Source: Rhodopseudomonas sp. BAL398
GTDB lineage: Bacteria; Pseudomonadota; Alphaproteobacteria; Rhizobiales; Xanthobacteraceae
Direction of reading: 5' to 3'
DNA: 64,000 nucleotides
NCBI RefSeq assembly: GCF_033001325.1
Contig: NZ_CP133111.1
Location: 3,162,001 to 3,226,000, forward strand
Shown here: in pieces, positions 36,061 to 46,612 of the stretch
Numbering within the stretch: the stretch's first letter is position 1
How the letters are laid out: every line of letters begins with the position of its first letter
Program-made: the position numbers and the translations under genes
The notes under the pieces: generated by a model
Seen by the model: only the letters and a program-made list of their open reading frames with translations
The model's database searches: none
What the model was told of the DNA's origin: nothing

Positions 36061-36606
36061 TTAGCGATGGCTGCGATGGCCGCGGTGGCTACGATAGTGA
36101 CGCTTGTGATGCTTGTAGTGGCGCGGCGTGCGCAGATCGACCGGGCGCAACTGCAGATCGGCGATGCCGGCGGTCACGTTCAGGCCGGTCTGGCCCTGCA
36201 GGCTGAGTGGCTGCAGCGAGTAGGCGTTCTGCGAACCGCCGACCAGCAGATTGCCGCCGAAGCCGACGCCGACCGACGCATTGGCGCCGACGCCGCCGAA
36301 GCTGCCGGCGAGATCGCCGCGGCCGATCCGGTTGGTCGGGGCGTAGACGGCCCAGGCCATGCCGGTGTTTTCGGTGAAGCCGAGGTCGAGGCCGACGCGA
36401 TGAATCGAGGCGACATAGGGATCGGCGCGGCGGCCTTCGCTATGAAACACGCATTGCAGCTCGGTCTGCGAGCCGACGACGAAGCCGACATTGCGGCCGC
36501 CCTCGCATTCGAGGGTGCCGACCTGCAGCCGCGCCTGCGCATGGGCGCTCACGAACGAAGCGATCAGCGTCGCGGCCGCGATGCCGAAAAGTCTTGGGAA
36601 TTGCAT
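36061..36606 (-). CDS. DUF992 secreted protein 2 with basic His-rich tail
   Basis: Protein of 181 residues with a signal peptide ending AHA-QA and a DUF992 domain with VGTLECEGGRNVGFVVGS and a second cysteine in LQCVFHS. It is clearly paralogous to the protein at 35384-35854. Beyond the shared domain it has a tail of about 20 residues made almost only of His, Arg, Lys, Tyr and Ser (residues 162-181), absent in the paralogue. Such a tail could bind metal or a negatively charged surface. The function is unknown. Confidence 0.8.
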   Translation of the reverse strand: MQFPRLFGIAAATLIASFVSAHAQARLQVGTLECEGGRNVGFVVGSQTELQCVFHSEGRRADPYVASIHRVGLDLGFTENTGMAWAVYAPTNRIGRGDLAGSFGGVGANASVGVGFGGNLLVGGSQNAYSLQPLSLQGQTGLNVTAGIADLQLRPVDLRTPRHYKHHKRHYRSHRGHRSHR

Positions 36607-36735
36607 TGAAGTTGGTCTCCAGTTTCAGACTAAGATTACGGAGGCGACAGAAGGGAAACGCCTTGTCCAAAACAAGGCGGTTCCAAGACGGCTCGGCGAC
36701 AGCGCATAACTTTGTTAAAGAATTATTCCACCGCC

Positions 36736-37998
<1,263 letters not shown>

Positions 37999-38100
37999 CT
38001 ACAGTAAGCGGCGTTCCGCTGCATCGCAAGAAGGTTACCGCCAGCAAGATCCAGCGCCGAAAAAGGTTTGACCCGCCCCTGGATCATGGCATGAAACGGC

Positions 38101-39243
38101 ATGCAGCCCGCCGCAACCGGAATTCAATCGCCCGCCGACGAACTCCAGGATTCCGGGCGCCTGGCCGCCCTTGCCGAAACCGGCCTTCTGGATTCGGCGG
38201 CCGAGGAAACCTTCGATCGCCTGACCCGCATGGTGTCCAAGCTGCTGGGCGTCCCGGTCGCGCTGGTGTCGCTGGTCGACGACGACCGGCAGTTCTTCAA
38301 GAGCCAACATGGCCTCCAGGAACCTTACAGCACCAGCCGGGAAACCCCGCTGTCGCATTCATTCTGTCAGCACGTCGTGATCGGCCGCGCCCCCTTGGTG
38401 GTCAGCGACGCCGAAAACGATCCGCGGGTTTGCGACAATCTGGCGATTCCCGACCTCGGGGTGAAGGCCTATCTGGGCGTTCCGCTGACGCTGCCGTCCG
38501 GTCATGTGATCGGCTCGCTGTGCGCGGTCGACACCAGGCCGCATCCATGGTCGGACGCCGACCTGAAATGGATGACCGACATCGCCGACATCGTCATGAA
38601 CGAAATCAGCCTGCGCCGCGAGATCGCGCAACGGCAATTGGCCGAACAAAGCCAAGCCTTGCTGATCGACGAATTGCACCACCGGGTGAAGAATACGCTG
38701 GCGACCGTGCAGGCGCTGATCCGATTGAATCTGGCCGCCGCGCCAACGTTGGAAGCGTTTCGCGATACGATCGGCGCGCGGATCGCATCGCTGGCGAAAA
38801 CCCACTCACTTCTGAAACTCAAACATTGGCGCGTGATCGCGTTTCGCGATCTGCTGAATAGCGAATTGGAGGCCTATCAGCGGCAACAGCATGTCGTCTT
38901 CGATGGCCCGGATTTCGATATGCCGGCCGAACGAGCGACGATCCTCGGGATGGTGATCCACGAACTGGCCACCAACGCCGCTAAATACGGCGCGCTGTCA
39001 GCGCCCGGGGGCCACATCGACATTCATTGGAGCGTCGCCCCGGTCGCCGGCCAGGCCAGCGCAACGATCACATTGACGTGGCGCGAAAGCGGCGGCCCGC
39101 TGGTGGCGCAGCAACGTCAGATGGGTTTCGGATCGAGTTTGATCGAGCGCCTGATCGCGCAGCTGCGCGGAACGGCCAGCTTCGATTTCGCCACCACCGG
39201 CCTCATCTTCCGCGCCAGCGTCAATCTGCCGGTGATATCCTGA
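38101..39243 (+). CDS. HWE-family sensor histidine kinase with GAF domain
   Basis: Soluble protein of 380 residues. A GAF domain (about 30-170) contains SLVDDDRQFFKS and SFCQHVV, a layout common in GAF-HWE kinases. It is followed by the phospho-acceptor segment LIDELHHRVKNTLATVQ (His193 or His194), the N-box HELATNAAKYGALS (Asn292) and WRES (Trp327, Glu329), the residues that name the HWE family. The ATPase domain has the short form with MGFGSSLIERL. A cognate response regulator is not adjacent. It may control stress or light responses. Confidence 0.88.
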   Translation: MQPAATGIQSPADELQDSGRLAALAETGLLDSAAEETFDRLTRMVSKLLGVPVALVSLVDDDRQFFKSQHGLQEPYSTSRETPLSHSFCQHVVIGRAPLVVSDAENDPRVCDNLAIPDLGVKAYLGVPLTLPSGHVIGSLCAVDTRPHPWSDADLKWMTDIADIVMNEISLRREIAQRQLAEQSQALLIDELHHRVKNTLATVQALIRLNLAAAPTLEAFRDTIGARIASLAKTHSLLKLKHWRVIAFRDLLNSELEAYQRQQHVVFDGPDFDMPAERATILGMVIHELATNAAKYGALSAPGGHIDIHWSVAPVAGQASATITLTWRESGGPLVAQQRQMGFGSSLIERLIAQLRGTASFDFATTGLIFRASVNLPVIS

Positions 39244-39493
39244 TCGACGCACTTCGCACACGCAACACGCGGTCGCCCGCAGCCGGTGGCGAATTGCCAC
39301 GGCGCCGTCGAATTTTCGCCCGACTGCCTGCGGCAGAACCGGTCTTCCGGTTGCATTGCGGTGAACGATTTCGAGTTTTTCCAGATCTTGGGGCTTGCGA
39401 CGCATCGCCGTCGGCATCATTGTTTAGCCGCGTTGGGTGGCGATGGTGATGGTCGCCGCACCAATGCGGGGCAATCGGGGCAAGCGAAAGAGC

Positions 39494-40147
39494 ATGTACA
39501 AACTCTATTCGATGCAGCGATCGGGAAACAGCTACAAGGTGCGACTGGCCCTGGCGTTTCTCGATGCGCCCTATCGTGCCATCGAGGTCGATATCCTGCG
39601 CGGCGAAAGCCGGACGCCGGAATTCCTCGCCAAGAATCCCAGTGGCCAGGTGCCGCTGCTGGAGGTCGCGCAGGGCCGCTACCTCGCCGAGTCCAATGCG
39701 ATCCTGTGGTATCTCGCCGTCGGCACCGCGCTGGCGCCGGACACCAGGATGGATCGCGCCGAAGCGCTGCAGTGGATGTTTTTCGAACAGCACGCGCTGG
39801 AGCCGAATATCGGCTCGGCCTATTTCTGGCTGTGCCTGGTCAAGGGCGGCCGCGACCTGCAGACCCACGCGCTGGAGGATTGGCTGGAGCGCGGCTATGC
39901 GGCGCTGCAGGTGATGGAAAACCATCTCAAGACCAATGATTATTTCGCCGCCAAGCAACTCACCATCGCCGACATCGCGCTATACGGCTACACCCATGTC
40001 GCCGACCAGTGCGACTTCGATCTGGCGGCCTTCCCGTCGATCAATGCCTGGCTGCGCCGGGTCGAGCAGACGCCGGGCTTCATCACCATGGACTGGACCC
40101 CGGACCAGGTGGCCAGCGACTATCTGGATTTCGCCGCCGAGGCGTGA
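39494..40147 (+). CDS. Glutathione S-transferase family protein (2)
   Basis: Protein of 217 residues. The N-terminal domain has MYKLYSMQRSGNSYKVRLAL (Ser residues at the glutathione sulfur site), SGQVPLLEV with the cis-proline, and the ESNAILWYLA gamma-glutamyl site. The C-terminal helical domain has LTIADIALYGYTHVA. It resembles the GST at 22688-23278 in these motifs, so the two may be distant paralogues. The ATG at 39494 gives the normal GST start. The substrate is unknown. Confidence 0.87.
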   Translation: MYKLYSMQRSGNSYKVRLALAFLDAPYRAIEVDILRGESRTPEFLAKNPSGQVPLLEVAQGRYLAESNAILWYLAVGTALAPDTRMDRAEALQWMFFEQHALEPNIGSAYFWLCLVKGGRDLQTHALEDWLERGYAALQVMENHLKTNDYFAAKQLTIADIALYGYTHVADQCDFDLAAFPSINAWLRRVEQTPGFITMDWTPDQVASDYLDFAAEA

Positions 40148-40181
40148 GCGGTGCGAAAGCGACAAACCGAGTTGGATGTCT

Positions 40182-40286
40182 TCATGGCGAGCGGAGGCCG
40201 GCGCGAAGCGCCGTCCGACCGCGAGCAGCCAAGGTCGCCGAGCAAGGGCTGGATGGCTTCGTCGCGAGGGCTCCTCACCATGACGA
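40182..40286. repeat. Palindromic repeat, family A copy 5 (degenerate)
   Basis: Recognisable ends tcatggcgag and accatgacgaag with GGCGCGAAGCGCCG inside; the central halves have drifted. The rest of the 40148-40474 gap shows nothing else. Confidence 0.55.
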
Positions 40287-40474
40287 AGTTGGCGCCTGAG
40301 TCTGCGGGCGCGGCCGATTCAGTTTCTGAGGACAACCGGAAATTAGCGGGCATAACCTGCCAAATTGCCATTTTTTCGACGCTTTTGCGCCGATTGCCGC
40401 CGCAATAACGCCCGTGATTGTTGGGAATTTCGCCGCGCGCGGTGATTCGTCCGCGCGATGAAGGAATTTCGGCC

Positions 40475-40654
40475 ATGATAAGGTCGCCCGGTGCGGAGAT
40501 TGGCTTCGCCCAGCGTTGCGCGCTGTCTGCCTCCTCAAGACTGACCCATGCGGTGGCGGCAGCGCTGGCGCTGTGCTCGCTGTCGCTGTGCCTGATCCTC
40601 GCCATCACCTTGTTGACGGCGCGCTGCGCGATGGCGATGCCGCTTCCGGTCTGA
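40475..40654 (+). CDS. Possible small single-helix membrane protein
   Basis: A frame of 59 codons with one hydrophobic segment (ALALCSLSLCLILAITLL) and a start ATG preceded by AAGGA at eight bases. No family is recognised. It lies 33 bases before the sugar dehydrogenase gene on the same strand and could be a small leading gene or a chance frame. Confidence 0.3.
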   Translation: MIRSPGAEIGFAQRCALSASSRLTHAVAAALALCSLSLCLILAITLLTARCAMAMPLPV

Positions 40655-40687
40655 CACGGCGGCGGCGCGCGGCGCCGCATCCGGCGC

Positions 40688-41884
40688 ATGCAATCCTCGC
40701 CACTTCAGGGAGTCGTTGCGTTGAGAGCACCTGTGGTCTGGGTTACCGGAACGTTAACGGCGGCCATCCTGCTGATCGCCTCGCTGCTGATCGCCAACGC
40801 CCGCACCGGCGAGGACACTGCGTTCGACTCCTCGGCCGGGCCGCTCAGCGTAAAGACCTTCGCCCGCGGGTTGGTGCATCCATGGGCGCTGGCCTTTCTG
40901 CCGGGCGGCCGGGTGCTGGTCACCGAACGTCCCGGCCGGATGCGCGTGGTGTCGGCGCAAGGTCGGCTGTCGCCGCCGCTCCAAGGCGTGCCCCAGGTCT
41001 GGGCCTCCGGACAGGGCGGGTTGCTCGACGTCATCACCGACAACGCCTTCGCGCAGAACAGCACGATCTATTTCTGCTTCGCCGAACGCGCCGACGGCGG
41101 CGGCCGCACCGCGGTCGCCCGCGCCACCTTCGTCGACGGCGACACGCCGCGGCTCGACGACGTCAAGGTGATCTTCCGCCAGGATGGACCGCTGTCGAGC
41201 GGCAATCATTACGGTTGCCGGATCGCCCAGGCCAAGGACAGCAACCTGTTCGTCACGCTGGGTGAGCATTTCAACTTTCGCGACCAGGCGCAAAATCTCG
41301 CCAATCATCTCGGCAAGATCATCCGCATCGCGCCGGACGGATCGGTGCCGAAGGACAACCCCTTCGTCGGCCGTGACGGCGCCAGGCCGGAGATCTGGAG
41401 CTATGGCCATCGCAACGAGCAGGGCCTGGCGATCAATCCGGCATCCGGCCAGTTGTGGGAAGTCGAACACGGCCCGCGCGGCGGCGACGAGGTCAATATC
41501 ATCGCGCCCGGCAATAATTACGGCTGGCCGGTGATCGGCTATGGCATCGACTATAACGGCGCCAAGATTCACGAGGCCACCGTCAAGCCCGGCATGGAGC
41601 AGCCGGTCAAAGTCTGGGTGCCGTCGATCTCGCCCTCCGGCATGGCGTTCTACACCGGCAAATTGTTTCCGAGCTGGGACGGCAGCCTGTTCATCGGCGC
41701 GCTGTCGGGCCAGATGCTGGTGCGGCTGACGCTCGACGGCGACAGAGTGGTCGGCGAGGAACAGCTATTGGAGCCGCTCGGCGAACGGATCCGCGACGTC
41801 CGCCTGGGCCCCGACGGCGCGCTGTGGTTGCTGACCGACAATTCCGCCGGCCGCATCCTGCGGGTGACGCCGGCGACGCAATGA
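40688..41884 (+). CDS. PQQ-dependent aldose sugar dehydrogenase
   Basis: Protein of 398 residues with an N-terminal membrane anchor or uncleaved signal helix (about 14-38) and a six-bladed beta-propeller of the soluble glucose dehydrogenase/Asd (YliI) family. Key family segments are LVHPWALAFLPGGRVLVTERPGRMR, LGEHFNFRDQAQNLANHLGKIIRI, WSYGHRNEQGLA and EVEHGPRGGDEVN, which hold the catalytic His, PQQ and calcium sites. It would oxidise aldose sugars in the periplasm and pass electrons to the respiratory chain. PQQ synthesis genes are not in the window. Confidence 0.88.
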   Translation: MQSSPLQGVVALRAPVVWVTGTLTAAILLIASLLIANARTGEDTAFDSSAGPLSVKTFARGLVHPWALAFLPGGRVLVTERPGRMRVVSAQGRLSPPLQGVPQVWASGQGGLLDVITDNAFAQNSTIYFCFAERADGGGRTAVARATFVDGDTPRLDDVKVIFRQDGPLSSGNHYGCRIAQAKDSNLFVTLGEHFNFRDQAQNLANHLGKIIRIAPDGSVPKDNPFVGRDGARPEIWSYGHRNEQGLAINPASGQLWEVEHGPRGGDEVNIIAPGNNYGWPVIGYGIDYNGAKIHEATVKPGMEQPVKVWVPSISPSGMAFYTGKLFPSWDGSLFIGALSGQMLVRLTLDGDRVVGEEQLLEPLGERIRDVRLGPDGALWLLTDNSAGRILRVTPATQ

Positions 41885-41915
41885 CCCGGCGGCGAGCGCC
41901 CCATCGAGGCGACCG

Positions 41916-43238
41916 CTATTTGACGACACCGAAGAACAGGTTCGGGAAATACAGCGCGATCTCCGGGAAGATGATCAGGATCAGAACGCCGAGGAACGTC
42001 ACCAGCACATAGGGAATGACCGACTGATAGATGTCGGTCATCGTGACTTCCGGAGGCGCCACGGCCTTCAGATAGAACAGGTTGAATCCGAACGGCGGCG
42101 TCATATAGCCGATCTCCATCATGATGATGAAGATCACGCCGAACCAGATCGGATCCCAGCCATAGAGCAGCACCACCGGCAGGAACACCGGCAGCGTGAT
42201 CAGCATGATTCCGACCGGGTCGAGCACCATGCCGAGCAACAGCAGCACCACCAGCATGAATGCCAGCGCGCCCCACTGACCGCCGGGGATCAGCGACATC
42301 ATATGGTTCATCAATTCGTTGGCGCCCAGCGTCGTATAGGCCGTGGAAAACGCATGGGCGGCGAACAGGATCCACATGATCAGCGCGGTCAGGCGCAGCG
42401 TCTCCATCGCGGCGTCTGTCAGCACACCGACCGACAATTTGCGATGGACGGCGGAGGCAATCAGCGCGCCGAGGACGCCAAGCGCCGCGGCCTCGGTCGG
42501 CGTCGCAAAGCCGCCGAAGATCGCACCCAGCACCAGGAAAACGATGAGCATCGGCAGGAACACCGCGCGTAGCGAACTGAGCTTCAGGGCCCAGTCGCCG
42601 CGCTCCTCGACCGGCAGCGCCGGGGCCAGCGAAGGCTGCAACCATGCCCGCACGCCGATATAGATCGTGACCAGCACGAACAGCAGGATGCCGGGGCCGA
42701 TGCCGGCCGCGAACAAGCGGCCAACCGAGACCTCCGACAGCAGCGCATAAAGCACCATCAGGATCGATGGCGGGATCAGGATCCCCCAGCCCCCACCGAC
42801 ATTGATGGCCCCGACCGCCAGGCGCTTGTCGTAGCCGCGCTCGAGCATCCGCGGCAATGCGATCGTCCCCATCGTGACGACGGCGGCGCCGCTGATGCCG
42901 CTCATCGCCGCAAAGATCGCGCAGATCAACACCGTGCCGATGGCCAGACCGCCCCGCATGGCGCCGAACCACACATGCATCATCCGATACAGATTCTGCG
43001 CGACGCCCGATTTCTCCAGCAACATCGCCATGTAGACATACATCGGAATCGCGATGAGCGTGACGCTCGTCATCGAATCCCAGAATTTGGACGCGACGAT
43101 GTAGAACCCGACGGGGCCCATGGTGAAATACAGGAAGATCACCGAAATGCCGCCGAGCGTGAAGACCAGCGGCGTGCCGATGAACAGGAAGAACAGCAGA
43201 GACCCGAAGAACAGCAGCGTGAGAAGTTCAACCGACAC
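41916..43238 (-). CDS. dctM: TRAP transporter large permease DctM
   Basis: Inner-membrane protein of 440 residues with about 12 helices, the ion-driven channel subunit of a tripartite ATP-independent periplasmic transporter. Family segments include FLFIGTPLVFTLGG near the start, GISGAAVVTMGTIALPRMLERGYDK, GGGWGILIPPSILMVLYALL and PVFLPVVLLYGWDPIWFGV. The gene is last in the order dctP-dctQ-dctM and begins 12 bases after the end of dctQ, so it is cotranscribed. Confidence 0.93.
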   Translation of the reverse strand: MSVELLTLLFFGSLLFFLFIGTPLVFTLGGISVIFLYFTMGPVGFYIVASKFWDSMTSVTLIAIPMYVYMAMLLEKSGVAQNLYRMMHVWFGAMRGGLAIGTVLICAIFAAMSGISGAAVVTMGTIALPRMLERGYDKRLAVGAINVGGGWGILIPPSILMVLYALLSEVSVGRLFAAGIGPGILLFVLVTIYIGVRAWLQPSLAPALPVEERGDWALKLSSLRAVFLPMLIVFLVLGAIFGGFATPTEAAALGVLGALIASAVHRKLSVGVLTDAAMETLRLTALIMWILFAAHAFSTAYTTLGANELMNHMMSLIPGGQWGALAFMLVVLLLLGMVLDPVGIMLITLPVFLPVVLLYGWDPIWFGVIFIIMMEIGYMTPPFGFNLFYLKAVAPPEVTMTDIYQSVIPYVLVTFLGVLILIIFPEIALYFPNLFFGVVK

Positions 43239-43250
43239 GTAAGAGTCCGT

Positions 43251-43793
43251 TCAGTGAGAGGGGTCGTCGACGGCTTGCTTGCCGAACGTATCGGGGTCGT
43301 TTTCGTAGCCGGCGATGGTGCGAATATCCGACGCAACCCGCACCAGGCCCTGCAGCAACAGCAGCACGCCGGCGATCGGGATCGCGATCTTGACCGGCCA
43401 GATCTGTGGATTCCACATGCTGTAGGAAGATTCGAATTTCGCGGCTGACTCCCACGCCATGTCGGCGCTCTGCCAGATCAGGACGCCGACGAATAGAAAG
43501 AACAGGAACGAGGTCGCCAGATCCATCTTCGCCTTTTGCACGCGATTGAACCTGCCATAGATGATATCGACGCTGACATGCGCCCGTTCGACCAGAAGGT
43601 AGCCGCCGGCGACGACCGCATAGACGCCGAAGATCAGTTGCGCAAACTCCGCAGTCCAGATCGCCGCGCTGCCGACCACATACCGCATGACCACGTCGGC
43701 CATCAGCAGCAGGAAGATCGGCACGATCAGCCATGCGGCAATCCTGGCGACCCACACATTCAGGCGCGTGATTGCGGCGGCGACTTTCAGCAT
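43251..43793 (-). CDS. dctQ: TRAP transporter small permease DctQ
   Basis: Protein of 180 residues with four helices, the small membrane subunit of the TRAP transporter. It starts at MLKVAAAITRLNVWVARIAAWL (ATG at 43793) and has the typical ADVVMRYVVG after the first helix and AEFAQLIFGVYAVVAGGYLLVERAHVSVDI. The frame is open to 43847 but those residues are unlike the family. It lies between dctP and dctM. Confidence 0.9.
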   Translation of the reverse strand: MLKVAAAITRLNVWVARIAAWLIVPIFLLLMADVVMRYVVGSAAIWTAEFAQLIFGVYAVVAGGYLLVERAHVSVDIIYGRFNRVQKAKMDLATSFLFFLFVGVLIWQSADMAWESAAKFESSYSMWNPQIWPVKIAIPIAGVLLLLQGLVRVASDIRTIAGYENDPDTFGKQAVDDPSH

Positions 43794-43901
43794 TTGGTCA
43801 CTTCTTTTTTGACAAATGAGCGCAGCAGATGCAGGCGCGTGGAGCAATCGGCCGGATTCGTTCTGGGTAGAAATGGGTGAGCACTCGAGATCAACTGCAA
43901 C

Positions 43902-43924
43902 GCCTGCCGGATTCGCCGGCAGGC
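43902..43924 (-). terminator. Intra-operon hairpin between dctP and dctQ
   Basis: GCCTGCCGG, loop of five, CCGGCAGGC: a nine-base-pair perfect stem 28 bases after the dctP stop. Such stems after binding-protein genes commonly raise the yield of binding protein relative to the permeases by partial termination or by protecting the upstream mRNA. Confidence 0.6.
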
Positions 43925-43951
43925 CCTCGACCGCTCAGCTGCGAGCAGACC

Positions 43952-44992
43952 TCACACGTAGCCGAGATCCGTCATCAGCTTCGTCAGCGCTTCACCGCCC
44001 TTTGCGGCGCGGTCGCCCTTCGCGGTTTCCTTGCTCAGGATGCCCTTGGAAGCTTCGGCGAACTTCTTCAGCACATCGTCGGGAAAGCGCACGACTTCGA
44101 CATTCATCTTGGTCTTGCCGGTGGTCAGCGCGATGGCCTCCTGGTGCTGATACTCGACCGAGCGACGGAAATAGCGCTCTTCGACCAGCGAGACGAATTG
44201 CAGGCGCAGGTCGGGCGGCAGTTTTTCCAGCGCCGCTTTGTTGATGATATAGGCGTCGTTGGCCATGCCGAGCGCCGGCTTCATGTGGTACGGTGCGACT
44301 TCCCAGAACTTCATCGAAAGTGCACCGACCGCAGCGCCCCAATGCGCGCCGTCCACCACCCCGGTTGAGATCGCCTGATAGATCTCCGGACCGGCGATCT
44401 GTTGCGGCGATGCACCGGCGGCCGCCAGATATTGCAACATCGTGCCGGCGGAGCGGATCTTGAGCGAGCCGAGATCCGCAGCGGAAAGGATCTTCTTCTT
44501 GAGCACGACTTCGGTCGGGTAGGCCTTCTCGGCCATGATCACCACGCCATTTGGTTTCAACTCCTCGTTGACCAGATCCTCGATCCCGAGATTCTTGGTG
44601 AGGTGCATCAATTCCCAGCTCTCGCGCAGCGTGCCGGGAACGCCGTACAACAAGCCCATCGCCTGCGCCTCGCCGAGAATATAGGCGGGGGAAATCGTAC
44701 CCATAGGAACTACGCCCCGACGAACAATGTTGTAGATCTCGCGATCTTTGGCGATTTCACCGGCACCGAACGTTTCGAGCTTGAAGCGCCCCTCGGTGCG
44801 CTCTTCAAGTTCTTTTGCGAGTACGCCGAGGCTGTCGTTGAACGAGCCGGAAGCCTTCGGCCAATGCGCCTGGACTTTCCAGGTGATCTTCTCCTGCGCG
44901 AACGCACTGCCGATCAAGGCGGGTGCGGCGACGGCCGCCAGCGAAGCAGTCAAAACGCTGCGCCGACTTGCCTTCTTGCTCGAATTGGGCAA
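43952..44992 (-). CDS. dctP: TRAP transporter substrate-binding protein DctP
   Basis: Periplasmic binding protein of 346 residues with a twin-arginine signal (SRRSVL at residues 9-14, then a hydrophobic stretch to AFA). The mature part starts ITWKVQAHWP and contains LGSLKIRSAG, the region with the conserved arginine that holds the substrate carboxylate, then VDGAHWGAA. It resembles the binding proteins for 2-oxo acids and other monocarboxylates more than the succinate type, but the substrate is not certain. Tat export would suit a protein folded around a metal or ligand in the cytoplasm. Confidence 0.9.
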   Translation of the reverse strand: MPNSSKKASRRSVLTASLAAVAAPALIGSAFAQEKITWKVQAHWPKASGSFNDSLGVLAKELEERTEGRFKLETFGAGEIAKDREIYNIVRRGVVPMGTISPAYILGEAQAMGLLYGVPGTLRESWELMHLTKNLGIEDLVNEELKPNGVVIMAEKAYPTEVVLKKKILSAADLGSLKIRSAGTMLQYLAAAGASPQQIAGPEIYQAISTGVVDGAHWGAAVGALSMKFWEVAPYHMKPALGMANDAYIINKAALEKLPPDLRLQFVSLVEERYFRRSVEYQHQEAIALTTGKTKMNVEVVRFPDDVLKKFAEASKGILSKETAKGDRAAKGGEALTKLMTDLGYV

Positions 44993-45211
44993 GGGCTTCC
45001 TCCATTTTATTTGTTCTTGTCAGCATCAAATCAAGTGCAACTTGCCAAGTCAACTCGCACTCGACATTCTTTACTGTCCACAATGTCGCACTTGCGCGCG
45101 GATATACTTCGCAAGGCAAGCACCTCTCGGGTCAGGCAGAACCAAACAAAACGGAATTCCAATGGATGCGGCGCAATGCCGCTCGGCGAGGCGCGCGCAA
45201 GCGTCATCCTG

Positions 45212-45427
45212 TCATGTCCATTTGCGAAAGACGAAAAGGCGCCGCCAGCGATTGGCCGGCACCGCCAGCCAGAATTCGAACAGCGCGATGCCCCAGCTCA
45301 CCATGATGACCCGCGGCAGCGCCGTGGTCTTGAATTTCAGATGGCCGTATCAGGCAAAAGTCATGAACAGATTGGAGCCGAACAGCAACAAGATCGGCAA
45401 CAGATAGGGCGAGATCGAGACGGGCAT
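45212..45427 (-). pseudogene. Decayed DUF486 (DMT-like) membrane protein gene
   Basis: Reading on the minus strand from the ATG at 45427 gives the DUF486 start (MPVSISPYLLPILLLFGSNL, then FMTFA). A TGA at 45350-45352 follows where the family has Trp (FAWYGHLK), and the frame goes on without a shift as YGHLKFKTTALPRVIMVSWG and FEFWLAVPANRW. After that the family's long middle helix region is missing, and the frame runs directly into RRLFVFRKWT and a stop, resembling the family C-terminus. So there is one nonsense change and one internal deletion of roughly 40 codons. The flanks 44993-45211 and 45428-45688 show no gene. Confidence 0.75.
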
Positions 45428-45688
45428 CGGAGACTATTCAACGGCGAGCTAACACGCGGCCGCACCGCGTCGTCCCGCGCTTGCGCTCACGAATTCTCTC
45501 ATACGTCATGGCCGTGTAACAATGTACCGATAGTTTCCGCCTGCGATTGATCGAGGCCCCCCGTCGCCGGTCAGCCGCTTTAAAAGCGGTCCCCGTCAGT
45601 CGCCGCGCCTGACCGGGGCCGCACTTTTTGTGGCGTGGCCTGATTTCCCATCGCGCCGTCGACCGGCGCGCCAGCGAACGGCCCGACC

Positions 45689-46540
45689 ATGATCCGCCTC
45701 ATCCTCGTCATCGCCGCATTGCTCTTGCTGACCTTGCTGCTGCTGCCGATCCAGCTGGTCTGCCTGGCTTTCGGTCTGCAGCTGCAGCGCACGATCCCGC
45801 ATCTGTATCACCGCGCGCTGTGCGCCCTGATCGGCGTCCGGATCCGGCAGGTCGGCCAGCGCCGCCGCGGCCCGATGCTGATCCTGTCCAATCATGTCTC
45901 CTGGCTCGACATCTGCGTGATCTCGGCGCTGACGCCGGTTGTGTTCATCGCCAAGAGCGAAGTTGCCCGCTGGCCGGTGTTCGGTTGGCTTGCCAGACTG
46001 CAACGCACCGTCTTCATCGACCGCCAGGCCCGGCACCGCACCGGCGCCGCCACCCAGGAGATCGGCGACCGGCTGCTCGACGGCGACGCCGTGGTGCTGT
46101 TTGCCGAGGGCACCTCGAGCGACGGCACCCGCGTGCTGCCGTTCCGCTCGGCGCTGATCGGCGCGGTGCATCACGCGCTCGGCGCCTCGACCCAACAGCA
46201 AGCGATCGCGGTGCAGCCGATGTCAGTGGCCTATACGGGACTCGGCGGGCTGCCGATCGGCCGTGAATTGCGCGAGCGCGTGGCGTGGTATGGCGACGCC
46301 GATCTGATGCCGCATCTGCTCGGCATCCTGTCGGCCGGCGCCATCGACGTCACCATCAGCTGGGGCGACGCGGTCGCCACCGAAATCAGCGCCGACCGCA
46401 AGCAGATCGCCCGCGACGCCGAAGCCGCGGTGCGCCGCATGACCGCGGCGGCGCGGCGCGGCGCCGCCGCGAGCGGGCCGATCGACCAGCCCCGCGCCCG
46501 GCCGCTGCCGCAGCCAACCGCGGGCGCACAGCCGGCATGA
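45689..46540 (+). CDS. 1-acyl-sn-glycerol-3-phosphate acyltransferase (PlsC-like)
   Basis: Protein of 283 residues with a hydrophobic N-terminal anchor (about 1-30). It carries the PlsC acyltransferase motif NHVSWLD (HX4D, His69 and Asp74) and FAEGTSSDG with the EGT motif that binds the phosphate of the acceptor. It would transfer an acyl group to lysophosphatidic acid or a related lysolipid (it could also be an ornithine-lipid OlsA) at the inner membrane. The Shine-Dalgarno site is weak. The C-terminal tail is rich in Ala and Pro and probably disordered. Confidence 0.88.
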   Translation: MIRLILVIAALLLLTLLLLPIQLVCLAFGLQLQRTIPHLYHRALCALIGVRIRQVGQRRRGPMLILSNHVSWLDICVISALTPVVFIAKSEVARWPVFGWLARLQRTVFIDRQARHRTGAATQEIGDRLLDGDAVVLFAEGTSSDGTRVLPFRSALIGAVHHALGASTQQQAIAVQPMSVAYTGLGGLPIGRELRERVAWYGDADLMPHLLGILSAGAIDVTISWGDAVATEISADRKQIARDAEAAVRRMTAAARRGAAASGPIDQPRARPLPQPTAGAQPA

Positions 46541-46612
46541 TGAGGGCCGCCTTGCGGCACCGCGGAGCGCGCGCCACAATGGCGCCGTCCCGCACCTCAC
46601 ACTGGATGGTTC

